From positions 458,504,501 through 458,568,500 of the forward strand of contig CM028129.1 in the NCBI GenBank assembly GCA_016271365.2: a stretch of 64,000 nt of DNA, given 5' to 3'. Both the position numbers and the translations under genes were made by a program. The notes below the pieces were generated by a model that was not told the DNA's origin, did not search any database, and saw only the letters and a list, made by a program, of their open reading frames with translations. The DNA comes from Neoceratodus forsteri (lineage: Eukaryota; Chordata; Ceratodontiformes; Ceratodontidae). Of this stretch, positions 21,951-33,325 are shown in pieces. Positions within the stretch are counted from its first letter, which is position 1, and each line of letters opens with the position of its first letter.

Positions 21951-24900
21951 TTGGAATTGACTTCCCTGCACCACACGGCTGTGTGCTGGACCTAGCTAAC
22001 ATGCTATTGATACAGATTCAGGGCCAATATCACACTATCTTGATCCCTGACTCACACGTTGTGGCAACAATATCTGCCAACAACAAGGAGTATGGCGTCA
22101 TAGATTTGTTCAAGAATCATGAGCTTTTCCAAGCTCCTACCCATTTGCAAAGGCATCTGGAAGCATTTGCTATCAACAAGCATGACTGTGGCAGAATGCA
22201 CACTGTTATCGAAGTGCCAGGCCCAGCACATGAGAGGCAAAGGCAATACCCTTTTCCATCTGAGGCCTTGCCTTCTCTTAGAGAAACAATAAAATCACTC
22301 CTTAACCAAGGGGTAATCAGAACATGTGTTTCTCCTGCCAACTACCCAGTGCGGCCCGTGAAAAAACCCACAGGTGCCTGGAGACTTACTATTGACTACA
22401 GGAAACTGAACCAGGTCACCCTAGTTGTGCTCCAACTGTAGCATCTGCACCTGATGTGCTACGACTTTTGACCCCTGACCTGAAATGGTTCAGCACCCTG
22501 GATATTGTCAATTGTTTCTGGTCACTGCCATTGGCTCCCAAAAGTCAATATAAGTTTGCCTTCACTTTTGAAGGTAGACAGTACACGTGGACCTGCTTAC
22601 CACAGGGATTCCATAACAGCTTATCCCTGTTCTATCTGCACATGATGGCACCCTTGAGGGTTTCTCTACTCCCCAGTGTCTCTTGCAGTATGTGGACAAC
22701 CTGCTGTTGGTGACTGCCATGCAGGAACAACACTTGGATCTCCTGGATGAAATATACAGAGAGCAGGCCTCAAATGTAACCCAGCAAAAGCACAGCTATG
22801 TCAGAAAGAGGTACTCTTTCTGGGTCTAAAAATAACTGACCAAGGCCAAAGCCCTACCTAGAAAAAGATACACAGATTGCAAGACTTGCCATTGCCTACA
22901 AGTATGGCAACTCCTAGAAGGTTTCTAGGTATGGTAAACTATTCCAGAGATTTCATCTGTGATTTTGCTCAGAAGGCTGCTCCTCTGTATGAGCTACTGA
23001 AAAAGGACATACCTTGGACTTGGGGTCCCATACACACCCAGGCTTTGACATCACTGAAGCAGACCTTGGCCTCCACCCCAGCTCTTGTTAACCCCAATCC
23101 AGCATTACCATTCCATCTGGAATATGCCACCTCTGATATTGCCATGTCAACAGTGCTGTCCCAGAATGTTCATGGTTCTTTGAGACCCATTGCTTATGCA
23201 TCACAGTTCTTGACCCCAGTAGAACAGAAGTACAGCCTTTGTGAAAGGAACCTTCTGGCTACCTACTGGGCTGTTAAGCACTTTCTGTATATCATTGGGT
23301 ACTCTCCACCGATTATTAACACCAACCACACCCCAACTACCTTTCTGCTATCAGACAGAGTGAAGGATAGGTCAGTCTCTAACACCAGACTGACACACTG
23401 GTCGCTTCTTCTCCAGGATAGAGACAGACAGGTACACCCAACCAAAATGTAATCTATGCTTGCACATGGACTCCTTTTCCAAGAAGAACCCCATGACTGC
23501 TCACTACAGCCACCTGATCTTCCAGATCCAGGTCCTTTCCTCCCTGCCACGACACAAATACTTGACAGCACCTCTTTGTGTCATATTTTTACAGACGGTT
23601 TAGCTTCCTACTATCAGGGAAAACAAATTGCAGGGATGGGTATCTTAGTTATTTTTACCATATGGTAACACTATTAAAATCTCTAAGCACTGTAGTGTAG
23701 CATCATCACAGCATGCAGAGATGGCAGCGGTGGCCTGTGCCCTCAAGTTCATCCAGCATGGAACCGAGGATACCATTATATTTATAGGTTCTAACTGGGT
23801 TTGTTGTTCCCTTACAGAATTTCTTCCTTTCTGGCAGAAGAACTCCTTCCTCTCTTCTGATGGCAGTCCAGTGAAGTACAAAGAACTGGTAATATACATG
23901 CATTCACTGGCACAGAGATTTGCACACAAACTCTATGTGCATAAAGTCAAAGCTCATTCCCTGAATGACCCCTATCATGCCTTCAATGACACAGCAGATG
24001 CCCTTGCCAAGGAAGGGGCTTGAGGGGGGGACACATGGATGATGGATCATCCAGAGGCCAATGTGGCCATACACATTGCAGCAGTCAGGAAAAAAACTGA
24101 TCCTTTTTCCCCCTTGAACCTCTCAGCAGCCCAACACATTGATACTGAACTCAAAGAAGTGTTCAGGTTCCTTGACAAGAGCACAGAAGAGAAACTTTCC
24201 ACACATAACCCCTACCAGAGGCATGAATGTAAGTTGCACTTGTCACCAGATGACAAGCTCATCTGGCACCAGCCAGATGACTCTACCACCAAGTTGTGGG
24301 TGGTATCGCCAGACACTTTAGGTCTGAATTCTTGCACCAAATGCATGATACACCCACTGGTGGACACCAGGGCATGGAAAACACCATCCAGAGGCTCAAG
24401 ACCACCACCTGGTGGCCTGGTGTCACCAAAGATGTTAAACAGTACATAGATAACTGCCTTGTTTGTGCACAAAACAACCCCATTCCCATCAAACAAAATG
24501 CCAAACTCCTACCATAAAGACACTCTGGCCCTTGGCATGCCATACAGATTGATTTTATTGGTCCTCTGACCAACACCAGCAGAAATAATAAGTATGCTCT
24601 TGTGGTAACTGATCTTTTCTCTAAGTGGGTAAAAGTTTTCCCCACTAAGACATGCACTACAAAAACCACTGCCAAAATCCTGGTTGAACAAATTTTCTCT
24701 AGGTTGGACCTACCTTTTAAGATAGACTCAGACAAAGGAACCAGTTTTACAGGTGAGTTGATGAAAGAATCCCTTGAACTCCTTGGAGTTCAACAGAAGT
24801 TCTACATACCCTACCACCCTCAATCTTCAGGTCAAGTAGAGCGAGCCAACAGATGGATTAAGCAAATGCTTTCCAAATTTATTGAGGATAATCCCAAAAC

Positions 24901-25380
24901 TTGGGATTCCTTATTGCCATTACTCCTTATGGCAATTATGGGCACACCCTCAGCCACCACCCAGTTGACACCCTTTGAGGTGATGACTGGAAGACAAATG
25001 AGATTACCTGAACACCTCTTGTTTGATCTGCACACCCCACTGCAGACCATGTGTCTGTAGATCAGTATGTGGAAAAACTCAGAAAATACCTTATACACAC
25101 ACACTTGTATGCTGCCAATTGCATGGGCAAGGCCCAGCAACAGTCCCAAATACAGTTTGATAAACATGCACAAGAAGTGGATTGGCAGGTTGGAGATCAG
25201 GTAATGGTCCTCCGATTTGCGCATCCCATGCACTCCTTCTCCAATAAGTGGGAAGGCCCTTATCCCATTGTCAACAAGCTCAGTCTGGCAGTCTATCAAG
25301 TTAGACTCCTGTAAAACAATAAGCTGACTGACAAATGGTTACATGCAAACCAACGAAAACTGTATAAAGGAGCTTAATTA
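21950..25380 (+). pseudogene. pol: Retroviral pol: reverse transcriptase, RNase H and integrase (broken)
   Basis: Reverse transcriptase: VKKPTGAWRLTIDYRKLNQ (near 22355-22415), CLPQGFHNS (near 22595) and YVDN at 22689-22700, where the catalytic box is normally YVDD. RNase H: IFTDGLASYYQG (23584 on). Integrase: zinc-binding H-H-C-C region at 24310-24470, then the D,D-35-E core (IQIDFIGPL near 24540; DKGTSFTGEL near 24735; HPQSSGQVERANRW near 24815), then KWEGPYPIV near 25250, a GPY/F module. GPY/F is known from gamma- and epsilon-type viruses and many gypsy elements. At least five stops or shifts break the chain (for example near 22438, 22860, 23450 and 24020). Confidence 0.85.
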
Positions 25381-25439
25381 CTTTTCCTCACCCCATTGGG
25401 CGTTGTAGTACTAACCTACTAAGGTCTGATTTTGCTTGC

Positions 25440-27792
25440 CCAATACATTGGCAAGATGGCTATCTTGTTCCATTTTCTCCTCATCTCAGGAGTTATCCCC
25501 AGCATCCAAGGCATGGTACTGAACCTCCTACCACACCTTGATCATTCAGCATCTGCTCCAGAGGAAGTATCTGTCAAAATACCCGATAGTTTGATTACTG
25601 TCCAGGAAGGTTCTGATGCTTACCTCACTGCCTCAGTTGTTGCTCCTGCTTAATCTACCCTACAAATTGAGTGGCAAACCTCATCACAAGGACAAATTCT
25701 CCCTGTGGCCAAACTCTGCAAGGGAACTTTTCAGGGTAGGCCCAATGCTAAATTATCCCCAAATGGTTCTCTGTCCTTGCTGCAAACTGCTCTTAGACAT
25801 TCTGGTTTATACAATATTACTGCTTTAATTGATCCTTCATAATGTAATTCTTTGTCTAAGGACTCTACTCAAAAATGTTGTACATACACAACATGGCCTC
25901 TGCTGCCATGTACCTCTCTGTACTACCACCTACTGACAAATAGATTTTGGAATGTCCAAAGAACACCCCAGGTCCTCACAGTGGTCTCACAGCCACTGCT
26001 TTACCTGGTAGACTGATTAACTATTTACAATTTATGCATATACCTGTGTTGTTTAATCTTACTTACTGGAATAGGAAAGACTTTGGTATATGTCACAATA
26101 ATAACACTTCAGCATTTTATAGTATGTTATTGCTTGATAGTTTAGCAGCATTTCAGATTCGTGCTCAAGACCCTATTGCCGGGGTACATACCATAGATGC
26201 AACTTCAGGAGAAAACCCAATCCTGATGATCAAAGTCATAAAATGTAATACATGTGAAGTTGACAGTTCTGATGTCACTGGTGCAACAGGCACTGTCACA
26301 GGTCTCTTTGGTACGGCTATGTCTATCTGAAATAAGGCAGACATTGCTGCTATCAAATCTCATTTAGCCAAATTTCAGACTGGTTTGGTAAGTAATATAC
26401 TACCCCCATTATTGCATGGTGTGGATGGCCTTAGTCAAAAAGAAAGATACACTGTTTACAATATGCACGACATTGCTAAGGCATTTACTGATTCTAAAGA
26501 CAAGATTAACGCACTCATTGCACAGAACAACAAAGAAGCAGATTAACAATACATTGCTAGAGAAATTCTCTGCTCAGCCTATGGGTCTTAAATAATCACT
26601 ACAATCAACAATCTCTTCCGTGATCTAGAATCTGGAAGAATCCCTGATATAATACATGACAGACGTATTTCCAAATGATATTGTCCACAATGTAAAACCC
26701 ATGGCTGTATTGCTATGTGTATGCAACAATCACTATCTATTCCTCTTTCTACAGCTAGGAATTTGGGTTTAGTGACCAGGCACCCTAATACTGGTCCCTG
26801 TTTTACTTCTAAGAAATGTTCTCTCAGAGATACAATATTTGTTTCTTTTACTGTCTCTTTACCATGCTTTGATTCCACTACAGCCTTGTTCGACAAGCTG
26901 GCATTAGTACATTCAGTTGGACACCTTGATGACAACATCTACAGAGAATGCTCGGACTTACCTCCTCTACTAGTCTTCCATCCTTTCCTGGACACCTGGG
27001 TCACTCCACACACAGACTGCTGTGTGAAGAAACAGTATACTTACTTGTCTCAATGTGATGTATTTGATGTTATTAAACCTGTATGTGATTATTTTCCAAA
27101 CAGTATCGACTGGTCCTTTTCCATGGACAATGACATCAGCACGAACGACACTGCCTTTTCGGACTCAACATTGGCTCCAGACAAACTCTACCAATCTTAT
27201 CGAGATGAGGTTCATCGCTTGTCAGCACAGATTTCCAAGATAACCTACAGCTGCCCAATCCAGCTGCAAAAGTGGAGACTCCCCACCATTAAGATGCAGT
27301 ACAATTCTGACGGGGAGTACTGAGTGCTAACAAACTATAAGTCATATACACATGGAAGTGAGACATATGTTATTGATTTTCCCAATTTCTGTTTTGTCCC
27401 CCACGAGAAGTCTGTCATTGGATGTGGACTTCATTGATGATAATCCCGATTATCTCCTTACCCTTTCTTAATATCTTCCTTATTTTAATGTACACATAGA
27501 TCCACTTTCATTTACATTAAAATCACTTTTAGAGAGAAAAGACACCCACCTCATCCACATCAGCAATGATATGACCAAAGCTAATGAAGCTATCCTTTCA
27601 TTGGTTAGTAATGGTGATATGAATGATGCATTAACTAACACCTGGTTAGAGATTACTTTTAAAGTTTTTGTCATTATTCAAGCATTTTTGATATTTTTCT
27701 TGATTATTATGCTATGCTGCCTACAACGCACACTGTGCCAACACCGTGAGCAGCTGGAGTTCCTTTACAAAGCTCACACATCAGGTTTGTAA
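25440..27792 (+). pseudogene. env: Retroviral env, surface and transmembrane subunits (broken)
   Basis: Env is the membrane glycoprotein. The frame opens at 25456 with a signal-peptide-like stretch (AILFHFLLISGV). A Gly/Ala-rich stretch near 26270-26325 could be a fusion peptide and is followed by heptad-type sequence (26335-26540). A second Asn/Leu-rich heptad region is at 27530-27640. The single membrane span is near 27660-27720, followed by a tail of about 20 residues ending at 27790. The segment after the presumed cleavage is therefore about 480 codons, long for a gamma-type TM subunit. Stops lie near 25650, 26328 and 26544. Subunit limits are inferred. Confidence 0.65.
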
Positions 27793-27821
27793 ATGGCCCC
27801 TGCTCTCTGACCTTTCCCTAG

Positions 27822-29152
27822 ATTTGCCTGTGTTGCCCTTGGAGGCAACAAGGGGGGAATGTTACACGAGGTCCCTGCACCCTGATTGGTACTCCCAGAG
27901 GTACACCGTAGACAGCTAGTGCTTAGGCATATGTTATACTAACATATAGGGCTAAGGGCATCTACCGTATAAGAGTAGATGTCAGGATATGTACGCATAT
28001 TATTATTTTTTTTCTCTTTTTTTATAGATTCTCTTTATTTCTCCCCTAAGCGGAACTGTCTCAGACTTACCCACTGACCGGTCTGCTCTACCATCCTCTA
28101 TGCCTTCCATCATCTTCAAAGACATTACAACTCTCCAGGGACATGGGCCCTACAGCCCCGGAGAGATCGAAGGGGCAGTGATGGTAGACCAGCATTGGGC
28201 GTGTGGCGGTGGCACTGAAGGAAGCCGTTGCCTATCCAGCAGTAGAGGGTTTTTCTCCTCTTGTTATGCCCTCCCCTCTCCTCCCATGCATGGTGTATGT
28301 CCCCTGACTTTGGCACACAGCCACCCTGCCAGCATCAGGCCACACAGTATACATGCAGCTCAGCGCTCTGCGGTGCTCCCAGTCTTCACCAGGGGCCACC
28401 GGAGCACCAAACTCCCCAACACCCTCCTCCCAGGACAGGAGAGCAGCCCAGTGGGTGCTCAATCTGATCCCTTCCTTGCCGATCCCTGGCACCAGAGCTC
28501 ACTCCCAAACCCAGGTCACAAGTGTGGCACGAGGTGTGGCATCCAGCACCTCAACCCTCAGCGCCACTGGGCCAGTCCACACATATTATTGTTATACACT
28601 TTGCTTGATAATACATATATTTTTCTATGTATTTTCTGTGTATTTCTTACTCATAAGATGTTAGGACATCTGTGTCCTTGGAATGATTATGATATGTAAG
28701 TCGGCATTGCCACCTTTTGGTGATTTGTACTACTACACTGAGTTATGTAAGACTCTGTATACTATACTCTTTTGTCTTACAAACTGATGACTACTACAAA
28801 ATTGTATAATATTATCTTGGTCCATGGAGCCAACTCTAATTTAGCCAATAGGGCTCATCTCTGTAACTAGAAATGTTTCTATCTTACAGTAACCATAGTA
28901 ATTATCATAGGTATATAATGTGAGACACTGAGTCTTATACCTCGGAGATCCCAAGAGACACAAAGAAACCTGGAGGTATAGAGAATGCTTAGCATTGGCT
29001 CCCAGTTTGTATTGGTAAGAACTGCTTAGGGCAACTGTGATTTATCCTTTGGCAGTAATAAACAAGTTTATTACTCTTATGCAACGTGTTTGTGATTCCT
29101 TGCATTCCCAATATTGCCAAGAACCTGAGAGTGAGGTTTAGACCTCCTGACA
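27822..29152 (+). repeat. 3' LTR of the endogenous retrovirus, carrying a SINE
   Basis: It matches the 5' LTR, including TATATAA (28912-28918) and AATAAA (29057-29062), and ends CTCCTGACA before the ACAT duplication. The first bases differ (GATTTGCC against TGTTGCC), so the exact start is uncertain by a few bases. A 577-bp segment at 28005-28581 is absent from the 5' LTR. Many single-base differences from the 5' LTR show that the insertion is old. Confidence 0.88.
28005..28581 (-). mobile_element. tRNA-derived SINE-like insertion in the 3' LTR
   Basis: The segment is flanked by CATATTATT at 27996-28004 and 28582-28590 and is missing from the 5' LTR, so it is a later insertion. On the reverse strand its 5' head contains TGGCCCAGTGG (28574-28564), a match to the RNA polymerase III A box of tRNAs. 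About 60 bases on comes GGGTTTGGGAGTG, a weak B box. It ends with AATAAAGAGAATC and an A-rich tail, seen as T runs at 28006-28024. At 577 bp it is long for a SINE, so a composite or a tRNA-headed retrocopy is possible. Confidence 0.65.
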
Positions 29153-29156
29153 ACAT

Positions 29157-29784
29157 CATCATCATCATATTCATCAACGTCACACACACACATCCACATC
29201 TTCTGCTTGGATGCTAGCATGTGGACTGCATGTTGCAACAACAGCAACATCATTGTCATCATCACATTCATCATTAGCATCTACACCACCATCACCTGAT
29301 ATTTTTTCACCACACTGTGAATCACTGCATGGAAAATGCATGACATTAACTGCCATATGTGGATGGAATATCACATTGTATGCTATCATTGACATGGTTA
29401 TCAGAATCCTCAGATTCAGTTACTGGGATGTTACTGGGAAGTATGACATCATCTACACTGCCACTCACTTGCACTGCTTCACACTCAATATTTTTGGATA
29501 TGGTACACTGGTCAGAATTTGAACTTGATGCATCAATACTAATACTACCATCACCACTAACACCAGTAAAACTAACACCACCAGCTGGGAAAACATCATC
29601 TCCTCCAACTATGAGTGAAGCTACTGATGGGCTGTAAAAAAAACATTGCAGGAGAAATACCTTTCCACACATCAGCAATGCACTTCTGCATCTGTGTACT
29701 ACCATGCCCACAGGCTATCTTACTGCCAGCATTGCCATGGTGAGAAACAGCTTTGCTTGCACATCTCCTTGCGGGCATTTTGGG
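29157..29784 (-). pseudogene. N-terminal part of the hAT transposase gene, severed by the retrovirus
   Basis: The reverse frame starts at about 29778 with MPARRCASKAVSHHGNAGSK and continues, after a stop or shift near 29600, into an acidic Ser/Asp-rich stretch ending in DVDEYDDDDV at the retrovirus junction. Across the junction the frame resumes as IDPSWELEKKKFKVAV at 18318. The acidic linker between N-terminus and BED finger is unusual in length. Confidence that both parts are one gene comes from the 4-bp duplication and the matching frame. Confidence 0.65.
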
Positions 29785-31022
29785 GGATCAACCACAATAT
29801 TATAACCAAATTTAGATTTTGATATGTTCACTCTCTGATTGGGGGGACTCTGAATGTGAAGCCAAAAAAACAACTGTAGCATCAGCAACAGATAAGAGAC
29901 TAGTCTGTCATGCAATGAAAACAACTTCAGTAACCAGTGGTGCTGATGAGGTCACAAAAACAATCCAATCTGGTAAAAAAGTCCTTTTGTTGGTGGGGTG
30001 GGGAGGGGAACACTGACTGCAGATTTTTACGGCAGTACAAGCAGCAAAACAAAGAACAAATATCACGAGCGCAGTACAAAATCAGGCAGCTGCAATGGAT
30101 AGCAGGTTCACACTGCTGCGCCTGCAATTACACTAGTCTGTGGCACATTAAAAGATGTATTATTCAATGTCATGCAACACCGCACACACACACACACACA
30201 CACAGAACAGTTTGTCTACAATGCTGAACAAGTAATGTGTAGCAAATTGAAAAGTTCAGTAATATGCCACGTATTGTAACGTAAACAACCTGAAATTGTG
30301 AACTGCTGCACCAGAGCCACACAACACACAATCAGCAAGAAAATGTCAACAATTACTGACAATATTACTGTGTGTACATTAACATAGTTAACAAAAATAT
30401 AACCAAAAAACAAAGAAATCACTATTTCTCCAACTTAAATCTACCTACACCACAGATACGCCCCTCCCCCAAAGCACACTTTCACTGTTTTTCACTACAC
30501 ACACTCAATGTTGTACATTAACATTCAAAATCCACACAAAACAAAAATGCTCGATGATATGAGCACATGATGGTTTCCTACAAACGTTGAACTAAAGTTT
30601 GAGCCCCCAAAAAATGCAATAATGCTTTTTTAACAGCTTTTAGACGGTTTCAATCACAGACGGCTCTCAGACCACACTGTCTCCAACTCCTTCCTACACA
30701 TACTACCCCGAACTGAGGCTGTGCAGATCAATATAGAGCCCATGTGACCTGAAATGCTATGGATCACTGCAAAATTCACCTTCAGAGCTCAAAAACAAGG
30801 TGAAGTGAGGCGAAGTGCATTGTTCTCAATGCACTTCACTTTAATATTTGGTGGAGTAGTAGTCTGGGAAGGTGGAGTAACGGAAGTCATTGTTTTCAAT
30901 GGACTTTGCGTTACTCATTATAATGCAAAGTGCTCTGCTTTGCATTGTGGAGCACTCCGTGAAACTGCCTTTGCTCTGTGAATCACTTCACAGAGCAGAT
31001 TGAGCCCACTTCGCCCACCACT
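29785..31022 (-). mobile_element. hAT 5' non-coding region and right terminus
   Basis: No coding sequence is recognised. A CA microsatellite lies at 30180-30203. The right end, read on the reverse strand, begins TAGTGGTGGGCGAAGTGGG (ending near 31022), resembling hAT termini with the CAGTGGTGG form. Just inside are four hairpins (see the next entry). I could not find the matching left terminus, so it is possible that 30750-31022 belongs to a separate small hAT element. Confidence 0.45.
30812..30997. repeat. Cluster of four hairpins near a hAT-like terminus
   Basis: Four inverted repeats follow one another: 30812-30837 (11-bp stem GAAGTGCATTG, loop TTCT), 30875-30916 (imperfect, outer stem GAGTAACG), 30922-30946 (9-bp stem AATGCAAAG) and 30972-30997 (10-bp stem TGCTCTGTGA). 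All were read directly. Subterminal repeats near hAT ends can serve as transposase binding sites, but regular hairpins of this sort are less usual. Confidence 0.75.
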
Positions 31023-31400
31023 ACCTATGAGCCTCTGAGAGAAGATACATCTTTTGCATGACCCACTTATCTGGGATTCTTGTGGGCTCTGCTGCCTTGT
31101 GTTCCTTGGTCATGATGCTGTCCAGGGCTTGGCAGGCAGGGAAAAATGCTTCATAGGGCTCTGATATGGGGATAGGAGAGGGTCTACCATGGAATGAGTC
31201 ACTTCCAGCTCCTCAGGGATCTGAAGGGCCTCCTGCATCATCTTAATTAGTTCTGCCACATCCTCCCTTGAGCACAGTCTGTCAGAGGGATGGTCAAGTT
31301 CTTGGTCCTTCTCATCAGCTTTGGAGTACTCAGCTGCCTCTTCCACATGCCTGCTCCTTTTCCTCAGTAGGTGAGGTGACTGGGGTTCTTCCAACACTTG
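31023..31400 (-). pseudogene. Possible DIRS-like gag fragment
   Basis: A reverse frame of 95 codons (31397-31110) reads SREDVAELIKMMQEALQIPEE, then a middle part, and continues past its stop in a related frame as RIPDKWVMQKMYLLSE (near 31050). An acidic helix followed by a basic 'W..P..' stretch is the pattern of DIRS-type gag as I know it, but the match is by eye and weak. No tyrosine recombinase or split repeats were seen beside it. Confidence 0.25.
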
Positions 31401-32925
31401 CTGGGGGGAACTCTACTGTGAACTCTGTGGCTGCTGGGCTTGTAACGTTTCCAGCAGTTGGAACAAAAGGCCAGCTTAGTGGTGTTCAGTGTATTTGGTG
31501 CTGTGGGGGGGCAAAGGGTCCTCCTGGGATGTTACTAGGTCGAGACCTGGTGGTTGAGATGCTCCAGCCTTTGAAATGATGCAGACCATACATATTGTCT
31601 GTCCCACATGAGTATCCGACAATCTGGTATCATATTTAATGCAGGGAGGCATAGTAGGGAGTTGGTGATCATTTGCATTACAAACGTGTCCTCTTTTCAA
31701 AGAGCAGCTGTAATAGTGTAGAAACGCAATTACAGAATGGGGGTGTGTCATGAAGGGAATGGCAGAGGACTGAGGTCTTTGTACCGAGGTTTTTATTTAA
31801 TTTTTAATTTTTTTCTTAATTTTCTGAGTTCAGACCCAGACAAAATGCCCGCTGGATAAGTTTTGTACTCAGACCTACCCAAGATGGCCACTCGATGATG
31901 TCAGGCTGCCAGTTCTGCAAAGCTCTCATGAGAATTCATGGCCTGAATACCTACTAAGGAGGGCCACCATCCTGGAACTGTACCAAGATGGCAGCTGATC
32001 CTGTGTGATCGCACGGGAGCTCTGAGTGCCAAAGTGGCTGAGATCTGACAAGTCTGGAGTGTCCCATGAGAAGTCTTCACTCCCTCTGAGGAAACAGCCC
32101 CAAACATCCTCTAGAGCTCCCCAAAAGCAGAGGGCACTGTTTCAAACAAAAATCCATGGCACCCTATCTTAAATGCAGCCTCCCTCCAACTGCCTTGGGG
32201 GTCCTGGGAGCCTTGGAGCTAGCCGAGCTCAGTTCTCACAAAATTTCAGACATAAATAGTGGCATGAGTTATTGCAGTAGATATGGGGAGTATAGATGGG
32301 AGCAGGGGGAGACATCCTTCAAATGACTCGATTGTGCTATAAGCATGAAAGTACACTAAACATACCGCTCATTTCCCCCAACCTTTGTGGATCATTGGGA
32401 GGGCAGAAAAAAACATGCAGCTTAATGGGTCACCAGAAACAGGGACTTAGGAGAGCCTGCAGAGCCTCCATCAACTGCCTGTGAAATGGTAAGTGGCTAG
32501 GCGGTGATTAACAAATGGAGCAGCTACACCAACTGCCTGTGTCAGTTGCATAGTGGGACACTTCTACCTAGGTTGTAGGCAACACTATTAAATTTTCCCT
32601 GTATTGTTGTTTTTGGCAGCCCTGGGGGGGCACACCCATACAGGGAATTTCACAGGTCTGTGCCTGTGGACCATTGGACTGCCTACAAAACTTAAGCCAC
32701 AGTACCAATGCTGGCTGAGTTTGGAGTGAACACTACATGTGGGCCCAGTTCTCAGGGAGCTGTTAGTGGGAACATTACATGAGGGTCCCAACCAGAACAG
32801 GGATCTAAGGTAGGACACTGCCTGAAGTTCCAGCTTAACTAGTGCCCCTACCTGAGCCCTGGTAGTCTGAGTCTGCATTCTGGCAAAATTAGATGTATGC
32901 ATAGAATTAGAGGAAATCTCCTGAC
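31401..32925. other. Unassigned stretch
   Basis: No gene is recognised. The part 31830-32250 contains 'AAGATGG' blocks (31878, 31984) and is GC-richer than its surroundings, as some LINE 5' UTRs are, but no LINE frame follows. A T-rich run lies at 31788-31822. Confidence 0.4.
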
Positions 32926-32929
32926 TTAA

Positions 32930-33321
32930 AGGGACACATCCATGTACAGTGGCAGACATAGTTTGAAAGCCCGTGAAAAGTTATTTTGATTGAGGTATTG
33001 GGCATACCTCTAGCTGGAAGCAGTCCAGAGATATAGATAACTGAGTCTGTGTGATACAGATACTACATTAGAGCCATTCTTAGAAGCTTGTTATGTCAAT
33101 GACGATCAAGCAGAGCCAAACTGCAATGAGTTAAGTGCTGCTTGATCTTCATTGACTTCACAAAGTTCTAAAAATGGCTCTAATGTAGTATTTATATCGC
33201 ACAGACTCAGTCATCTACATCTCTGGATTGCTTCCAGCTATAGGTATGCACAATGCCGCAATCAAAAGAACTTTTCATGGGCTTTCAAACTATGTCTGCC
33301 ACTGTACATGGATGTGTCCCT
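32930..33321. mobile_element. 392-bp fold-back element with TTAA target duplication (Kolobok- or piggyBac-like)
   Basis: The element begins AGGGACACATCCATGTACAG and ends with the exact reverse complement of those 20 bases. TTAA stands on both sides (32926-32929 and 33322-33325). The arms are about 180 bp and agree at roughly nine bases in ten, meeting near 33120. No coding capacity is present, so it is non-autonomous. TTAA duplications are known for piggyBac and Kolobok; the AGGG terminus favours Kolobok, since piggyBac ends usually begin with CC. Confidence 0.85.
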
Positions 33322-33325
33322 TTAA

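Larger units (their letters stand above)
18323..29152 (+). mobile_element. Endogenous retrovirus (provirus) inserted in the hAT transposon
   Basis: This is a complete-looking but broken provirus of about 10.8 kb (10.25 kb without the SINE in its 3' LTR). Order: LTR, primer site, gag, protease, reverse transcriptase-RNase H, integrase with GPY/F module, env, LTR. ACAT at 18319-18322 and at 29153-29156 is a 4-bp target duplication; with one copy removed, the acidic frame of the hAT transposase continues across the site. A 4-bp duplication fits gamma-, epsilon- or spuma-related viruses. Every coding region has stops or shifts. The group is uncertain. Confidence 0.88.

Noticed and set aside
29150..29185. 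CATCAT repeats beside the 3' LTR as a possible microsatellite insertion
   Set aside because: On the reverse strand they encode the Asp run of the hAT acidic linker, in frame with the sequence beyond the retrovirus.
30180..30203. Regularly repeated short units as a possible CRISPR-like array
   Set aside because: It is a plain CA microsatellite without spacers; none of the tandem repeats in the window has unique spacers between units.
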